This document shows, piece by piece, positions 16,401 to 23,616 of a stretch of DNA of 64,000 nt (position 1 is its first letter; each line of letters starts with the position of its first letter). Both the position numbers and the translations under genes were made by a program. The DNA comes from Pseudomonas sp. BN102 (lineage in GTDB: Bacteria > Pseudomonadota > Gammaproteobacteria > Pseudomonadales > Pseudomonadaceae). The notes under the pieces are model-generated. The model searched no databases. It was not told where the DNA came from and was given only the letters and a program-made list of their open reading frames with translations. The stretch spans positions 124,001-188,000 of the forward strand of contig NZ_SSON01000065.1 in the NCBI RefSeq assembly GCF_029871245.1, given 5' to 3'.

Positions 16401-17212
16401 GTCGGCTCCAGCAGAGGGGCGCCGGGGTTGCCGAGGTCCTTGAGGTCGATGCTGTAGAGCGTGTTCTGTGTGCCGAGGATGCCGTCCATCAGGTCGTGAA
16501 CGCGGAAGGCGCCGCAAACCATGCCGAGCAGGGCCGCACGGCGCTCCTCGGTTGTGATGACGGGCGCCTCCGGGCGGTACACCGGCATGTAAAGCAGCAG
16601 GCCACTCTGGACTTCCTGGTCGGTTTCCTGCCGGAGCCTGATCGGCCCGGTGAGGCTGGCCTCGCCCGTATCCCGCGCCATGTCAAGGGCCTGCCTGCGT
16701 ACCTCTTCGGTGAGCATGTCGAAGCCCAGGGTGCGGCGGTTGCGCCAGTCCAGGGGGCTGCTGTACTGCACCAGGATGTATTCGTCCCGCGGGCCCTGGG
16801 GGAAGACGCGGAAGTCGCGGCGGCCCTGGTCCCAGATCTCGCCGACGAACTCGTTGAGTTCGTCCTTCTTCAGGTAGGGCGCCCAGGCCAGGGCCTGAAT
16901 GCCCGGATAGCGATCCTGCAGCTGCAGCTGGTCGCTGGCCCGCGCCCACTCCTCGGCGGAAACCAGGGTGCTGCCGACCATCAGGCCGGACATGCCGCGC
17001 AGGACCATTTCATAGGCGTGCATGCGGGCGTTGACGCGTTGGGCGATCTCCTCGGCCTCGATCTTGAAGCGCAGCTCGTGTTCGCTGCTGTTGCGCGCTT
17101 CCAGAGCCAGCCACTGCCAGAGCACCAGGCCGCCAAGGACGAGCATCAGGGCGAGGGTCACCAGCAGCGGCAACAGGTACTTGTTGGGTAGGGAAAACTG
17201 TCGGTCGTCCAT
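13472..17212 (-). CDS. CHASE-domain hybrid sensor histidine kinase with three receiver domains
   Basis: A 1246-residue hybrid kinase. A first membrane helix lies near residues 12-35, followed by a periplasmic CHASE domain (about 45-290, with PGIQALAWAPYL and the GFDML segment) and a second helix near 308-330. Two PAS domains follow (about 345-590), then HisKA with NMSHELRTPLNS (His near 611), HATPase (NLLSNALKF, DTGIGIPED, GTGLGLAITR) and three C-terminal receivers (about 857-975, 980-1100, 1117-1235). The first and third keep acidic pocket, Asp and Lys; the second has a less clear Lys. The start at 17212 has AGGAG six bases upstream; ATG at 17233 lacks one. CHASE domains sense small molecules, in known cases cytokinin-like or peptide ligands; the ligand here is unknown. 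Confidence 0.93.
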   Translation of the reverse strand: MDDRQFSLPNKYLLPLLVTLALMLVLGGLVLWQWLALEARNSSEHELRFKIEAEEIAQRVNARMHAYEMVLRGMSGLMVGSTLVSAEEWARASDQLQLQDRYPGIQALAWAPYLKKDELNEFVGEIWDQGRRDFRVFPQGPRDEYILVQYSSPLDWRNRRTLGFDMLTEEVRRQALDMARDTGEASLTGPIRLRQETDQEVQSGLLLYMPVYRPEAPVITTEERRAALLGMVCGAFRVHDLMDGILGTQNTLYSIDLKDLGNPGAPLLEPTGSTRQPRFHQVEEIKLFGRTWALGVGSTAEYEAMLGTSRIAFSLWTGLAAALLLSLLVGGYLYHRERQLQLSQFATAELAEREERFRLLLQHLPVATLICDAQGRIEMANASAGDLLACDANHLPGQRLQRFVPKVAGLQPGEGDQAPTQLTEVEALQESGERIPVALTLSSLRHGVGRRFLINLVDLQARKSAEERFRLVVEASPNAVVLVDTSGRIAMVNRQTELLFGYGREELLESPVELLLPDALRDAHVALRESFQRKPEQRRMGSNRELFGQHRDGRMIPLEVGLSPIRAGREMLVQAVIIDISERKAAEQRLRDQAEQLMLANRYKSEFLANMSHELRTPLNSILILSDQLRQNMVGNLTEKQIRHADIVHRAGSDLLQLINDVLDLAKVEAGRMQLKLEPLNVQDMLAELDGSLRPMAEIKGLRLITQVQAGVPRVIHSDRVRLHQILRNLLSNALKFTEQGEVEVSVELDPTAATDEREALRFAVRDTGIGIPEDQHERIFQAFQQIDGSTSRRFGGTGLGLAITRQLVLALDGEISLESVPGRGSRFIVRLPVAVAATQPKDEEEPEQPLRSGQGPAVLIVEDDVNFASVIAEEAQAHGFSSVHCRSGKQAIGLLQHERFAAVILDILLPDASGWQIYRRLRSQANHRATPVNIISCVPQPQDWNEDDTRYLVKPIAREDLEQVFQDLEGGSSQAERNLLLVEDVDVEREHYREHLERLGFKVVASASGEGARRAYAEKDFSALVIDLDLPDQDGFELLDNLDRQRSLNGSRVVINTGVDVNQQNLQRLRRYSAVVVRKEGEDLGNLSSAVQGFLASVRQPQTLPDKVKGMDPLEGSRVLLVDDDVRNIYALSALLDEVGLKVTAAGDGLEAIACFQREPFDLILMDIAMPNMDGYTATRVLKQEHGCGIPVIALTAHAMKGDREKCITAGADDYLAKPVSRQELLDMLYRWLEKPGGRHGAPAA

Positions 17213-17368
17213 GCAGACTCCTGTCCACTCCATGGCCGCGGCCGCGCCTCTTGGGGGGCACTGGGCCGACGGTTCAGGCTGGGCTCAACGGAGCCCTGCT
17301 GCGCAGTCTAGACAGGAATGCGGGAACTGGCGTTGCGCCAATAATCGAACGACGAGCGGCAGAAGCGA

Positions 17369-17392
17369 CAAGGCCCGCGAATGCGGGCCTTG
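17369..17392 (-). terminator. Terminator of the OmpA-family lipoprotein gene
   Basis: CAAGGCCCGC-GAAT-GCGGGCCTTG lies 20 bases past the minus-strand lipoprotein stop. The T tail is short, so strength is moderate. Confidence 0.65.
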
Positions 17393-17411
17393 TGCGGGGT
17401 GGAGCGGTTCC

Positions 17412-18110
17412 TTACTGCTGCGAAACCTGGGCGCCGGGGATGGGAGTCAGCTTGATCTCCACGCGGCGGTTCTGCGAACGGCCGGTCTCGTTGGCATTGC
17501 TGGCGACCGGCTGGTCCGGACCCATGCCGCGGGAGGTCACGCGGGCACCATTGACGCCCTGGGCCATCAGGTAGTTGGCCACGCTCTGGGCGCGCTGCTG
17601 CGACAGGTTCTGGTTGTACTGGTGGCTGCCGGTGCTGTCAGTGTGGCCGACCACCTCGATGTTGTTCTGGTCGTACTGCTTGAAGGAAGTCGCCAGGTTG
17701 TTCAGCGGGCTGTAGAAGTTGCTGGCGATATTCGCGGAGTTGGTGGCGAAAGTGATGTTACCGGGCATGATCAGGTTGAGATTGTCGCCCTGGCGCTCCA
17801 CCTGCACGCCGGTGCCTTCCATGCTGCGGCGCAGTTCGGCTTCCTGCTTGTCGACGTAGTAGCCGTAGCCCGCGCTAGCCGCGCCGGCCACTGCGGCACC
17901 GATCAGCGCGCCCTTGCCACGGTTGTCGTGGTTGATCGCGGCCCCTGCTACGGCGCCGGCGAGGGCACCCAGGGCGCCGTACTTGGCGGTCTTGCTCATG
18001 CCGCCCTGGCTCGGGGCCTGGCCTTGAGTGTCGTAGGGGCCCTGTGCGGCACAGCCCGACAGCATGGCGAAAGCGGTGGCGGCGATGATCAGGCGACGCG
18101 GGGTGAACAT
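17412..18110 (-). CDS. OmpA-family lipoprotein with glycine-zipper domain (YiaD-like)
   Basis: A 232-residue outer-membrane lipoprotein. The signal peptide ends in the lipobox LSGC, giving a lipidated Cys near residue 19. A glycine-zipper stretch (ALGALAGAVAGAA, ALIGAAVAGAASAG, about residues 45-85) is followed by an OmpA-C peptidoglycan-binding domain (about 120-225) with the EVVGHTDSTGS and NRRVEIKL motifs, and the Asp/Arg that hold diaminopimelate. It ties outer membrane to cell wall. The start at 18110 has AGGAG ten bases upstream. It corresponds to the PA0833 position. Confidence 0.92.
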   Translation of the reverse strand: MFTPRRLIIAATAFAMLSGCAAQGPYDTQGQAPSQGGMSKTAKYGALGALAGAVAGAAINHDNRGKGALIGAAVAGAASAGYGYYVDKQEAELRRSMEGTGVQVERQGDNLNLIMPGNITFATNSANIASNFYSPLNNLATSFKQYDQNNIEVVGHTDSTGSHQYNQNLSQQRAQSVANYLMAQGVNGARVTSRGMGPDQPVASNANETGRSQNRRVEIKLTPIPGAQVSQQ

Positions 18111-18190
18111 GGACTCATTACTCCTGAGAAATCGTTTAGCCGGTGTGGCTGCGGGCAATTAGACATCAAACTCCGCAGAAATTCCCTGGG

Positions 18191-18832
18191 TCAGGCCCGC
18201 ACGAAGGGATTTTCCCGCATCTCGTCGCCCAGCCGGGTATCCGGGCCGTGGCCGGTGACCACAGTCGCCTCCTCGTCCAGGCTGTAGAGACGCTGCTTGA
18301 TGGAGCGCTCGATGGTGCCGTAGTCGCCGCCCCAGAGGTCGGTACGGCCGATGCCGCGGCGGAACAGGGTATCGCCAGCGATCAGCAGCTTGGCCTGGGG
18401 GAACCAAAAGCTCATGGAACCCGGGGTGTGTCCCGGCGTGTGCAGGGCCACGCCGCAGCCGCAGGCGAGCTCCTCGTCGTCCGCCAGCCACTGGTCGGGC
18501 GCCGGCACCGGCTTGTAGGGCACGCCGAACATGCGGCACTGCATTTCCAGGTTGTCCCAGAGGAACTGGTCTTCCTTGTGCAGGTGCAGGGTGGCGCCGG
18601 TGGCCTTTTTCAGCTCACCGGAGGCGAGGAAGTGATCAAGGTGGGCATGGGTGTGGATGATGCTGACCAGCTTCAGGCCATGGGCCTCCAGGCGCGCGAG
18701 GATCAGCTCAGGATTACCACCCGGGTCCACCACGATGGCTTTCTTGCTGATCGGGTCGCCGATCAGGGTGCAGTTGCACTGCAAGGGGCCGACGGGGAAG
18801 GTTTCGCGGATCAGGGCGGTGGACTGGGTCAT
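18191..18832 (-). CDS. MBL-fold metallo-hydrolase (glyoxalase II-like)
   Basis: A 213-residue metallo-beta-lactamase-fold protein. The metal ligands are visible: HTHAHLDH (residues about 60-67), the third His in HTPGHTPGS, Asp in IAGDTLF and final His in VTGHGPDT. The size and the VGPLQCNCTLIGD opening match the YcbL-type glyoxalase II-like proteins, which hydrolyse thioesters such as S-lactoylglutathione; the real substrate is unknown. It lies between the OmpA lipoprotein and the OruR-like regulator, all on the minus strand, with 48 bases to the regulator. Confidence 0.88.
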   Translation of the reverse strand: MTQSTALIRETFPVGPLQCNCTLIGDPISKKAIVVDPGGNPELILARLEAHGLKLVSIIHTHAHLDHFLASGELKKATGATLHLHKEDQFLWDNLEMQCRMFGVPYKPVPAPDQWLADDEELACGCGVALHTPGHTPGSMSFWFPQAKLLIAGDTLFRRGIGRTDLWGGDYGTIERSIKQRLYSLDEEATVVTGHGPDTRLGDEMRENPFVRA

Positions 18833-18880
18833 CGGGCATCTCCGGTACGGCAGCGCTCTGCGGCGCTTGGCAAATGGACT

Positions 18881-19900
18881 TCACGGCCCGGCACGATAAT
18901 CGCTCGGCAGCCTCCCCGTCCATTTGCGGAAGGCGCGGCGAAAGTTGGACGGGTCGCTGAAGCCCAGCAGGCTGGCGATCTCGAACAACGGCAGATGGGT
19001 GGTGCTGAGGTATTGCAGGGCCAGGCCCTTGCGCATCTCGTCCAGCACCTGTTGATAACTGGTGCCCATGGCCGCCAGGTGCCGGCGCAGGCTGCGGCCG
19101 CTGGTGTGCAGGGCGCGGGCGGCGCTGTCGAGGTCGGGGAAGTCGCCGGGGCGTGCCAGCAACAGACGGCGCACACGGGTGAGCAGGGCGTCCTGCACGT
19201 CCAGGCTGGCCAGCAGGGCCTCGCACTGCTGCTCGCACATCTGCACCGTTGCCGGATTCGCCAGGGCCATGGGCCGGTCCAGGTAGGCCTTGGGCAGGCT
19301 CAGCCAGTGGCAGGGCTGCTCGAACAGCGGCGCCACGCCGAACACCTCCGCGTAACGCGCCGCATAGGCCGGCGCCGGATGGGCGAACCCCACTTGCTGG
19401 CCGCGCAGCTCCTCGCCCACCAGGAACCGCGCGATGCTGAAGAAGCTGGCCAGCAGCCCTTCGCCGGCGAAGCGCCCCAGCGGCCCCATGGGAAAGGATT
19501 CGGTGGCGCGCAGCTGCAGGCAATCGCCCTGCTCCACCAGCTCCAGCTCATAGGCCAGGCCGAGCACCCGGTAATACTTCATGGCGAACTGCAGCGCGTA
19601 CCCGAGATTGGCGCTGGACAGCACCGCGTAGCCGAGGATGCCGTGGGTGGAAACGTTCAGCCGCTGCCCCAGCACCAGTCCCAGGGCCGGCTCGCGGCAC
19701 AGCTGCAGGGCCACGCTGGCGAGCTGGTTGAAGTCCAGGAAAGACAGCCGGCCATTGGGATTGCCGAGGATTTCCGGCTTGACCCTGGCGCCGGCCAGCA
19801 GCGCCGCGCGCGCAATGCCCAGTTCCTCTGCCAGGGACAGCAGGGCTTCGGCATAGGCGACGGGTACCAGTTCGGCGGAGAAGGTCAGCGGTTGTTTCAT
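18881..19900 (-). CDS. oruR: AraC-family regulator with Arabinose_bd-type N-domain (OruR-like)
   Basis: A 339-residue regulator. The N-terminal two thirds match the arabinose-binding-like domain of OruR/ArgR-type AraC proteins (THGILGYAVLSSANLGYALQFAMKY). The C-terminus has two helix-turn-helices, with the second recognised by LFEIASLLGFSDPSNFRRAFRKWTGRLPSDYR. Length and position (next to the metal-dependent hydrolase, PA0830) agree with P. aeruginosa OruR (PA0831), the ornithine-utilisation activator; the symbol rests on that remembered synteny. The start at 19900 excludes a 78-residue upstream extension that reads through the promoter of the divergent hydrolase gene. The 123-base divergent region is where its operator would be expected. 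Confidence 0.75.
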   Translation of the reverse strand: MKQPLTFSAELVPVAYAEALLSLAEELGIARAALLAGARVKPEILGNPNGRLSFLDFNQLASVALQLCREPALGLVLGQRLNVSTHGILGYAVLSSANLGYALQFAMKYYRVLGLAYELELVEQGDCLQLRATESFPMGPLGRFAGEGLLASFFSIARFLVGEELRGQQVGFAHPAPAYAARYAEVFGVAPLFEQPCHWLSLPKAYLDRPMALANPATVQMCEQQCEALLASLDVQDALLTRVRRLLLARPGDFPDLDSAARALHTSGRSLRRHLAAMGTSYQQVLDEMRKGLALQYLSTTHLPLFEIASLLGFSDPSNFRRAFRKWTGRLPSDYRAGP

Positions 19901-20023
19901 ATTGGCTTCTTGTTCTGGGATTTGGCCGGATATGACCCGAAGGTTGGCAGAAGATAACCTTGTCCGACAAAACCCGGCAAGCGGATATTGGGACCATGGT
20001 CCAGACAGACTCAAGGAGCCCCC

Positions 20024-20860
20024 ATGGCCAGCACCACCCCCGAAGGATTGGTTATCCGTCCGCGCCACATGGATTTCGATCTGCCCACTCCGCTGCCGCG
20101 CCACTGGCACAGCGGAGACGCCTTCAAGAGCCACCTGTTCGATGCGATGTCAGTGCTGTTCCCCGATGGCGAACGCTTCTTCATCGATTCGGTGCGCCAC
20201 TTCCGCGACCGGATCGATGACCCGGTGCTGAAGGAGCAGATACGCGGCTTCATCGGCCAGGAAGGCCACCACAGCCGCGAGCATCTGGAGTACAGCAACC
20301 GCCTGCGCGAACTGGGCTATGACATCGGCACCATCGAGCGCCGCGCCCAGGCGCGGATCCGCTTCACCCAGAAGAAGTTCTCCGTCTACCGCCAGTTGGC
20401 CGCCACCGCTGCCCTTGAGCACATCACCGCGATCATGGCCGACGGCCTGCTGAAGAATCCCGAATACATGGCCGGCGCCCACCCCACCATGGCGCGCCTC
20501 TGGCGCTGGCATGCGCTGGAGGAGACCGAGCACAAGGCGGTGGCCTTCGACGTCTACAACCAGGTCTGCGGCAGCCACCGCCTGCTGCGCCGGGCGATGC
20601 TGATGGGCACCTTCTTCTTCGTCCTCGACACCACCCGCGGTCTGGCGCACATGCTCAAGCGCGACGGTCTCTTGTGGAACTGGCGCGTCTGGCGCGACGG
20701 CCTGAGCTGGATGTGGGGCCGCAATGGCATCTTCCGGCCGCTGATCCGGACCTACCTGGACTTCTTCAGGAAGGGCTTCCACCCCTGGCAGCACGACAAC
20801 CTGGAGCTGCTGTACAAGACGCGGGAAGAGTTCGATGTGCCGCAGGCGAGTGCGGCTTGA
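20024..20860 (+). CDS. Metal-dependent hydrolase family protein (PF10118 type)
   Basis: A 278-residue protein with the family pattern: RPRHMDFD near the start, ERFFIDSVRHF, then GQEGHHSREHLEYS and HALEETEHKAVAFDVY. The ExxH pairs (around residues 80-90 and 165-172) resemble a di-metal, ferritin-like four-helix site. The family is named metal-dependent hydrolase, but its reaction has not been settled. The start at 20024 has AAGGAG seven bases upstream. It is divergent from the OruR-like regulator and ends in a good terminator. Confidence 0.85.
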   Translation: MASTTPEGLVIRPRHMDFDLPTPLPRHWHSGDAFKSHLFDAMSVLFPDGERFFIDSVRHFRDRIDDPVLKEQIRGFIGQEGHHSREHLEYSNRLRELGYDIGTIERRAQARIRFTQKKFSVYRQLAATAALEHITAIMADGLLKNPEYMAGAHPTMARLWRWHALEETEHKAVAFDVYNQVCGSHRLLRRAMLMGTFFFVLDTTRGLAHMLKRDGLLWNWRVWRDGLSWMWGRNGIFRPLIRTYLDFFRKGFHPWQHDNLELLYKTREEFDVPQASAA

Positions 20861-20874
20861 ACATTGCCCGGATA

Positions 20875-20905
20875 AGAAAACGGCCCTTCGGGGCCGCTTT
20901 CTTTT
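20875..20905 (+). terminator. Intrinsic terminator after the metal-dependent hydrolase gene
   Basis: CGGCCC-TTCG-GGGCCG (20881-20896) with a flanking A run and TTTCTTTT tail. Confidence 0.85.
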
Positions 20906-20911
20906 ACCTTC

Positions 20912-20977
20912 GTAGGGCGCGCTGTGCGCACCGGATGCTCCGCGCAGGCGTTTCGGTGAACACTCAGCGCACCCTAC
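20912..20977. repeat. REP-like inverted repeat (GTAGGGTGCGC family)
   Basis: GTAGGGCGCGCTGTGCGCACC is answered by GCGCACCCTAC 40 bases on. The same family is found at 33204-33267 and 35401-35479. It lies between convergent genes, after a terminator. Confidence 0.75.
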
Positions 20978-20993
20978 GGTGAAGTTCGAGCGG

Positions 20994-21935
20994 TCAGCCC
21001 AACAAGAACCGCATCGCATCCGCCGCGCTCTGCTGCGGAATTTCCTCCATCGGGATATGCCCCACCCCCGGGTAGGTCTTCACCTGGATTCCCGGCAGGT
21101 CACGCTGCCAGAGCGGCACGTGCTTGGGTGAAATCCAGCGGTCCTTCTCGCCCCACAGCAGCAGGGTCGGCGCCTTGATCTGCGCCACCCGTTGGCCGCT
21201 GCGCTCCAGCTCGGTGCTATTGACCTTCAGCAGCACGCGGAAGATATCCATCATGGCCCGCCGGTTCCCCGGCCGGCGGGAAAGGTCGTAGTAGCGGTCC
21301 ACCACACCAGGCTTTATCCGTCCCGGCTCGCCGTAGACCTCCTTGATGCCCTGGGCGATCAGTGCCCGCGGCATCCACAGCGGCATGGCCAGGGTGGCGC
21401 CGGGCAGGGCGGCGGAGGCGATCATCCAGGGCACCTTGCGCATCGGGTAACCGGCCGGGTCGATCAGCACCAGCTTGTCCACCCGATGCGGCTGGATCAA
21501 GGCGAAGTTCCAGGCGATGTAGCCGCCCAGGGAGTTGCCGGCGATGGATGCACTGGCCACGCCCAGGTAATCCAGCAGCAGGCCGAGGATGCCGATCATC
21601 CGTTCGGCGGAGTAATCGCCGCTGCGCTTGGGCCCGGTGAGTCCGAATCCGGGCACGTCGAAACGGATGATCCGGTAATGCGGGGCGAAGGCCTCGACCC
21701 AGCCGTCCCAGGTGTGCAAGGAGGCGACCACCCCATGGATCATCACCAGCGCCGGCTTGTCACGGCTGCCTTCGTCGCGGTAGTGGACATTGAAACCATC
21801 CAGCTCGATGAAGCGCGAACCGCTGTCGGCGCTGGCGTAGCGCGCCTTGAGGCGGTCGAGCGGCAGGGAGCCGAAGCCCAGGCGGGCGAAGCCGGCGGCG
21901 AGCGGCGGCGACAGCGGCAAACTGGATGCAGACAT
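20994..21935 (-). CDS. Alpha/beta hydrolase
   Basis: A 313-residue alpha/beta-hydrolase. The nucleophile elbow is GNSLGG (Ser near residue 140), with the oxyanion motif HGVVASLHTWDGW, acid residue in WGEKDRWISP and catalytic His in GVGHIPMEE. The substrate cannot be told from sequence; close groups include haloalkane dehalogenase-like and ester hydrolases. The ATG at 21935 has GAGGTG eight to nine bases upstream. The TetR gene is 69 bases upstream on the same strand and probably controls it. The arrangement matches PA0829-PA0828. Confidence 0.88.
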   Translation of the reverse strand: MSASSLPLSPPLAAGFARLGFGSLPLDRLKARYASADSGSRFIELDGFNVHYRDEGSRDKPALVMIHGVVASLHTWDGWVEAFAPHYRIIRFDVPGFGLTGPKRSGDYSAERMIGILGLLLDYLGVASASIAGNSLGGYIAWNFALIQPHRVDKLVLIDPAGYPMRKVPWMIASAALPGATLAMPLWMPRALIAQGIKEVYGEPGRIKPGVVDRYYDLSRRPGNRRAMMDIFRVLLKVNSTELERSGQRVAQIKAPTLLLWGEKDRWISPKHVPLWQRDLPGIQVKTYPGVGHIPMEEIPQQSAADAMRFLLG

Positions 21936-22004
21936 GCGGGGCACCTCGTGATTGTTGTTGTCGAGGGCCTATCAGAGCATGCGGTCAGGACAGCCGCGCC
22001 CAAC

Positions 22005-22673
22005 CTAGGTTGAGCGTGAGCAGAGCGCCGAAATCAGCAAATCTCCCAGCACCGCCTTGGCCCGCTCTATTTCTGCCGCACTGGCCGCACTGGCCAGCAG
22101 GTCGAGGGACGCCGCCTCCATGGCCCAGAGCAGCGCACGGTAGGTCAGCGGCTCGCGCTCCTCGCCATCGCCATCGCCATGCAGGCGTTCGGCGAGCAGG
22201 CGGCCCATTTCCAGGTGCGCACACTGGCGGTGGGCGGCCAGGGGCGAATCAGCACGCAGGGCTTCCTCCTGCATCAGGCGGATGATCGGACCGACCGCGA
22301 GGTGGTAGTCGAAGAAGCGCGACACCATCCCGCGCAGCCAGGCCTCGGGACTGCCAGCGTCGCCCTGCATCTCGCGAAAGCGTGCCAGCAGGAGCACCAC
22401 GGCAGTGCGGTAGATGCTTTCCAGCACGTCCATCTTGTTAGCGAAGTACTTGTAGAAGGTGCGGCGGGAGACACTGGCCGCGTCCAGCAGATCGTTCACC
22501 GTGGTCTCGGCTATGCCCTTGCGGGCGAATACCGGTATCGCCGCCAGCTGGATATTGGCGCGCAGCAGGTGGCCGACCAGAGGGCCTTCCCCCTCACCCT
22601 GCTGGCGCACGGCGTTGAACCCGCCCAGATCCTCGAACACCGCGCGCACGGCGCCCTGCTCGCTCGTTTCCAT
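22005..22673 (-). CDS. TetR-family transcriptional regulator
   Basis: A 222-residue TetR protein. The HTH (KGIAETTVNDLLDAASVSRRTFYKYFANKMDV) begins only after about 50 residues, because the N-terminus has a 35-residue extension (VFEDLGGFNAVRQQGEGEG) before it. The start at 22673 is the first ATG after non-family sequence; a later start at the HTH edge is possible. It lies upstream of the alpha/beta hydrolase on the same strand and is divergent from the hypothetical gene at 22762, so it may regulate both. Confidence 0.85.
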   Translation of the reverse strand: METSEQGAVRAVFEDLGGFNAVRQQGEGEGPLVGHLLRANIQLAAIPVFARKGIAETTVNDLLDAASVSRRTFYKYFANKMDVLESIYRTAVVLLLARFREMQGDAGSPEAWLRGMVSRFFDYHLAVGPIIRLMQEEALRADSPLAAHRQCAHLEMGRLLAERLHGDGDGEEREPLTYRALLWAMEAASLDLLASAASAAEIERAKAVLGDLLISALCSRST

Positions 22674-22761
22674 TGCAGCGCTCCCAACCAAGGCGCGGGT
22701 GACGGCGCATCCCGGCCTCGCTACTCTTGGCCGGCCCTCCCCCGCAGGATTGTCCTGGTCG

Positions 22762-23616
22762 ATGACGCTAACACGCTCCCTGCTCTGGCCGCTGGCCATC
22801 CTTTTGCTGGTTTTCGCCCTGCGCGCGCCGGCCGCCGAACTCTTTTACCTGGGGCAGAAGATCCCCGACATCCAGCGCCCCTGGAACAGCGCCGACTACC
22901 ACCAACTGATCCAGGCCCTGGCAAAGATCGACACCACCCAGGTGAACGCCCTGCCACGGCGCAGCGGCGAGTTCACCGGCCCCATCTACACGCGCATGGT
23001 CAGCGAGGAGAACTTCAAACCGCAGCTGAATATCTATGCGCCCCTGGAGCTGCGCCAGAACGAGGCGCGCGAGGTGCTCTTCCAGCTCAAGGAGCTGATG
23101 CGCCTGTACTTCGACTTCAAGGCCGCGCAGCAGCCCTACGGTGCCGTGGCCCTTGGCCTGATGACCTATTCCCTGCGCCAGCAGGCCATCCTCTTCACCC
23201 TGACGGTGGAGTTCTGGATGACCCTCTCGGCAAAGGAACAGAGCAGCGCGATCCGCCTGCAGGGGCTGCAGGAAACCAAGGCGGCCGCGGCCATGCTGAC
23301 GTCCAGCGCCCTCGACTATCTGGGGCTGACCCGCCAGTTCAATCGCGAGGACCTGGTGCTCTACAGCGCCGAGCTGGCCAAGCAGCTGCCCGAGCTTTTC
23401 GTGCACCTGCAGGGCGATGTGCGCGGGCAATTGCTAGCGCGGGTCGCCGACCTGGCGGAGAAGCATCCCTACGGCGAAGTACGCAGCAACATGGCCGACC
23501 TGCTGCCGGTGCTGGCCGGCATCCAGCAGGATGTGGATGCCCAGCTGAGCAAACCAGCGCCGGCCAATGCGGCCGCGGCAAAGCTGGACCTCTCGCCGCC
23601 GGCCTCAGCGAAGTAA
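22762..23616 (+). CDS. Conserved hypothetical secreted protein
   Basis: A 284-residue protein with an N-terminal signal peptide (LLWPLAILLLVFALRAPAAELF, cut likely after APA-A). The mature part is helical and without cysteines; it begins with LGQKIPDIQRPWNSADYHQ and has no motif I can tie to an activity. A C-terminal Ala/Pro-rich tail follows residue 260. It occupies the PA0827 position next to the TetR/hydrolase pair. Its end overlaps the convergent LuxR gene by 12 bases. Function unknown; periplasmic location is inferred. Confidence 0.7.
   Translation: MTLTRSLLWPLAILLLVFALRAPAAELFYLGQKIPDIQRPWNSADYHQLIQALAKIDTTQVNALPRRSGEFTGPIYTRMVSEENFKPQLNIYAPLELRQNEAREVLFQLKELMRLYFDFKAAQQPYGAVALGLMTYSLRQQAILFTLTVEFWMTLSAKEQSSAIRLQGLQETKAAAAMLTSSALDYLGLTRQFNREDLVLYSAELAKQLPELFVHLQGDVRGQLLARVADLAEKHPYGEVRSNMADLLPVLAGIQQDVDAQLSKPAPANAAAAKLDLSPPASAK

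Noticed and set aside
13286-17191. A 1301-residue open frame on the plus strand opposite the hybrid kinase gene
   Set aside because: It is antisense to a clear CHASE-HK-REC protein, has low-complexity Ala/Gly/Gln/Val/His composition and no domain motif; long shadow frames are expected at this GC content.
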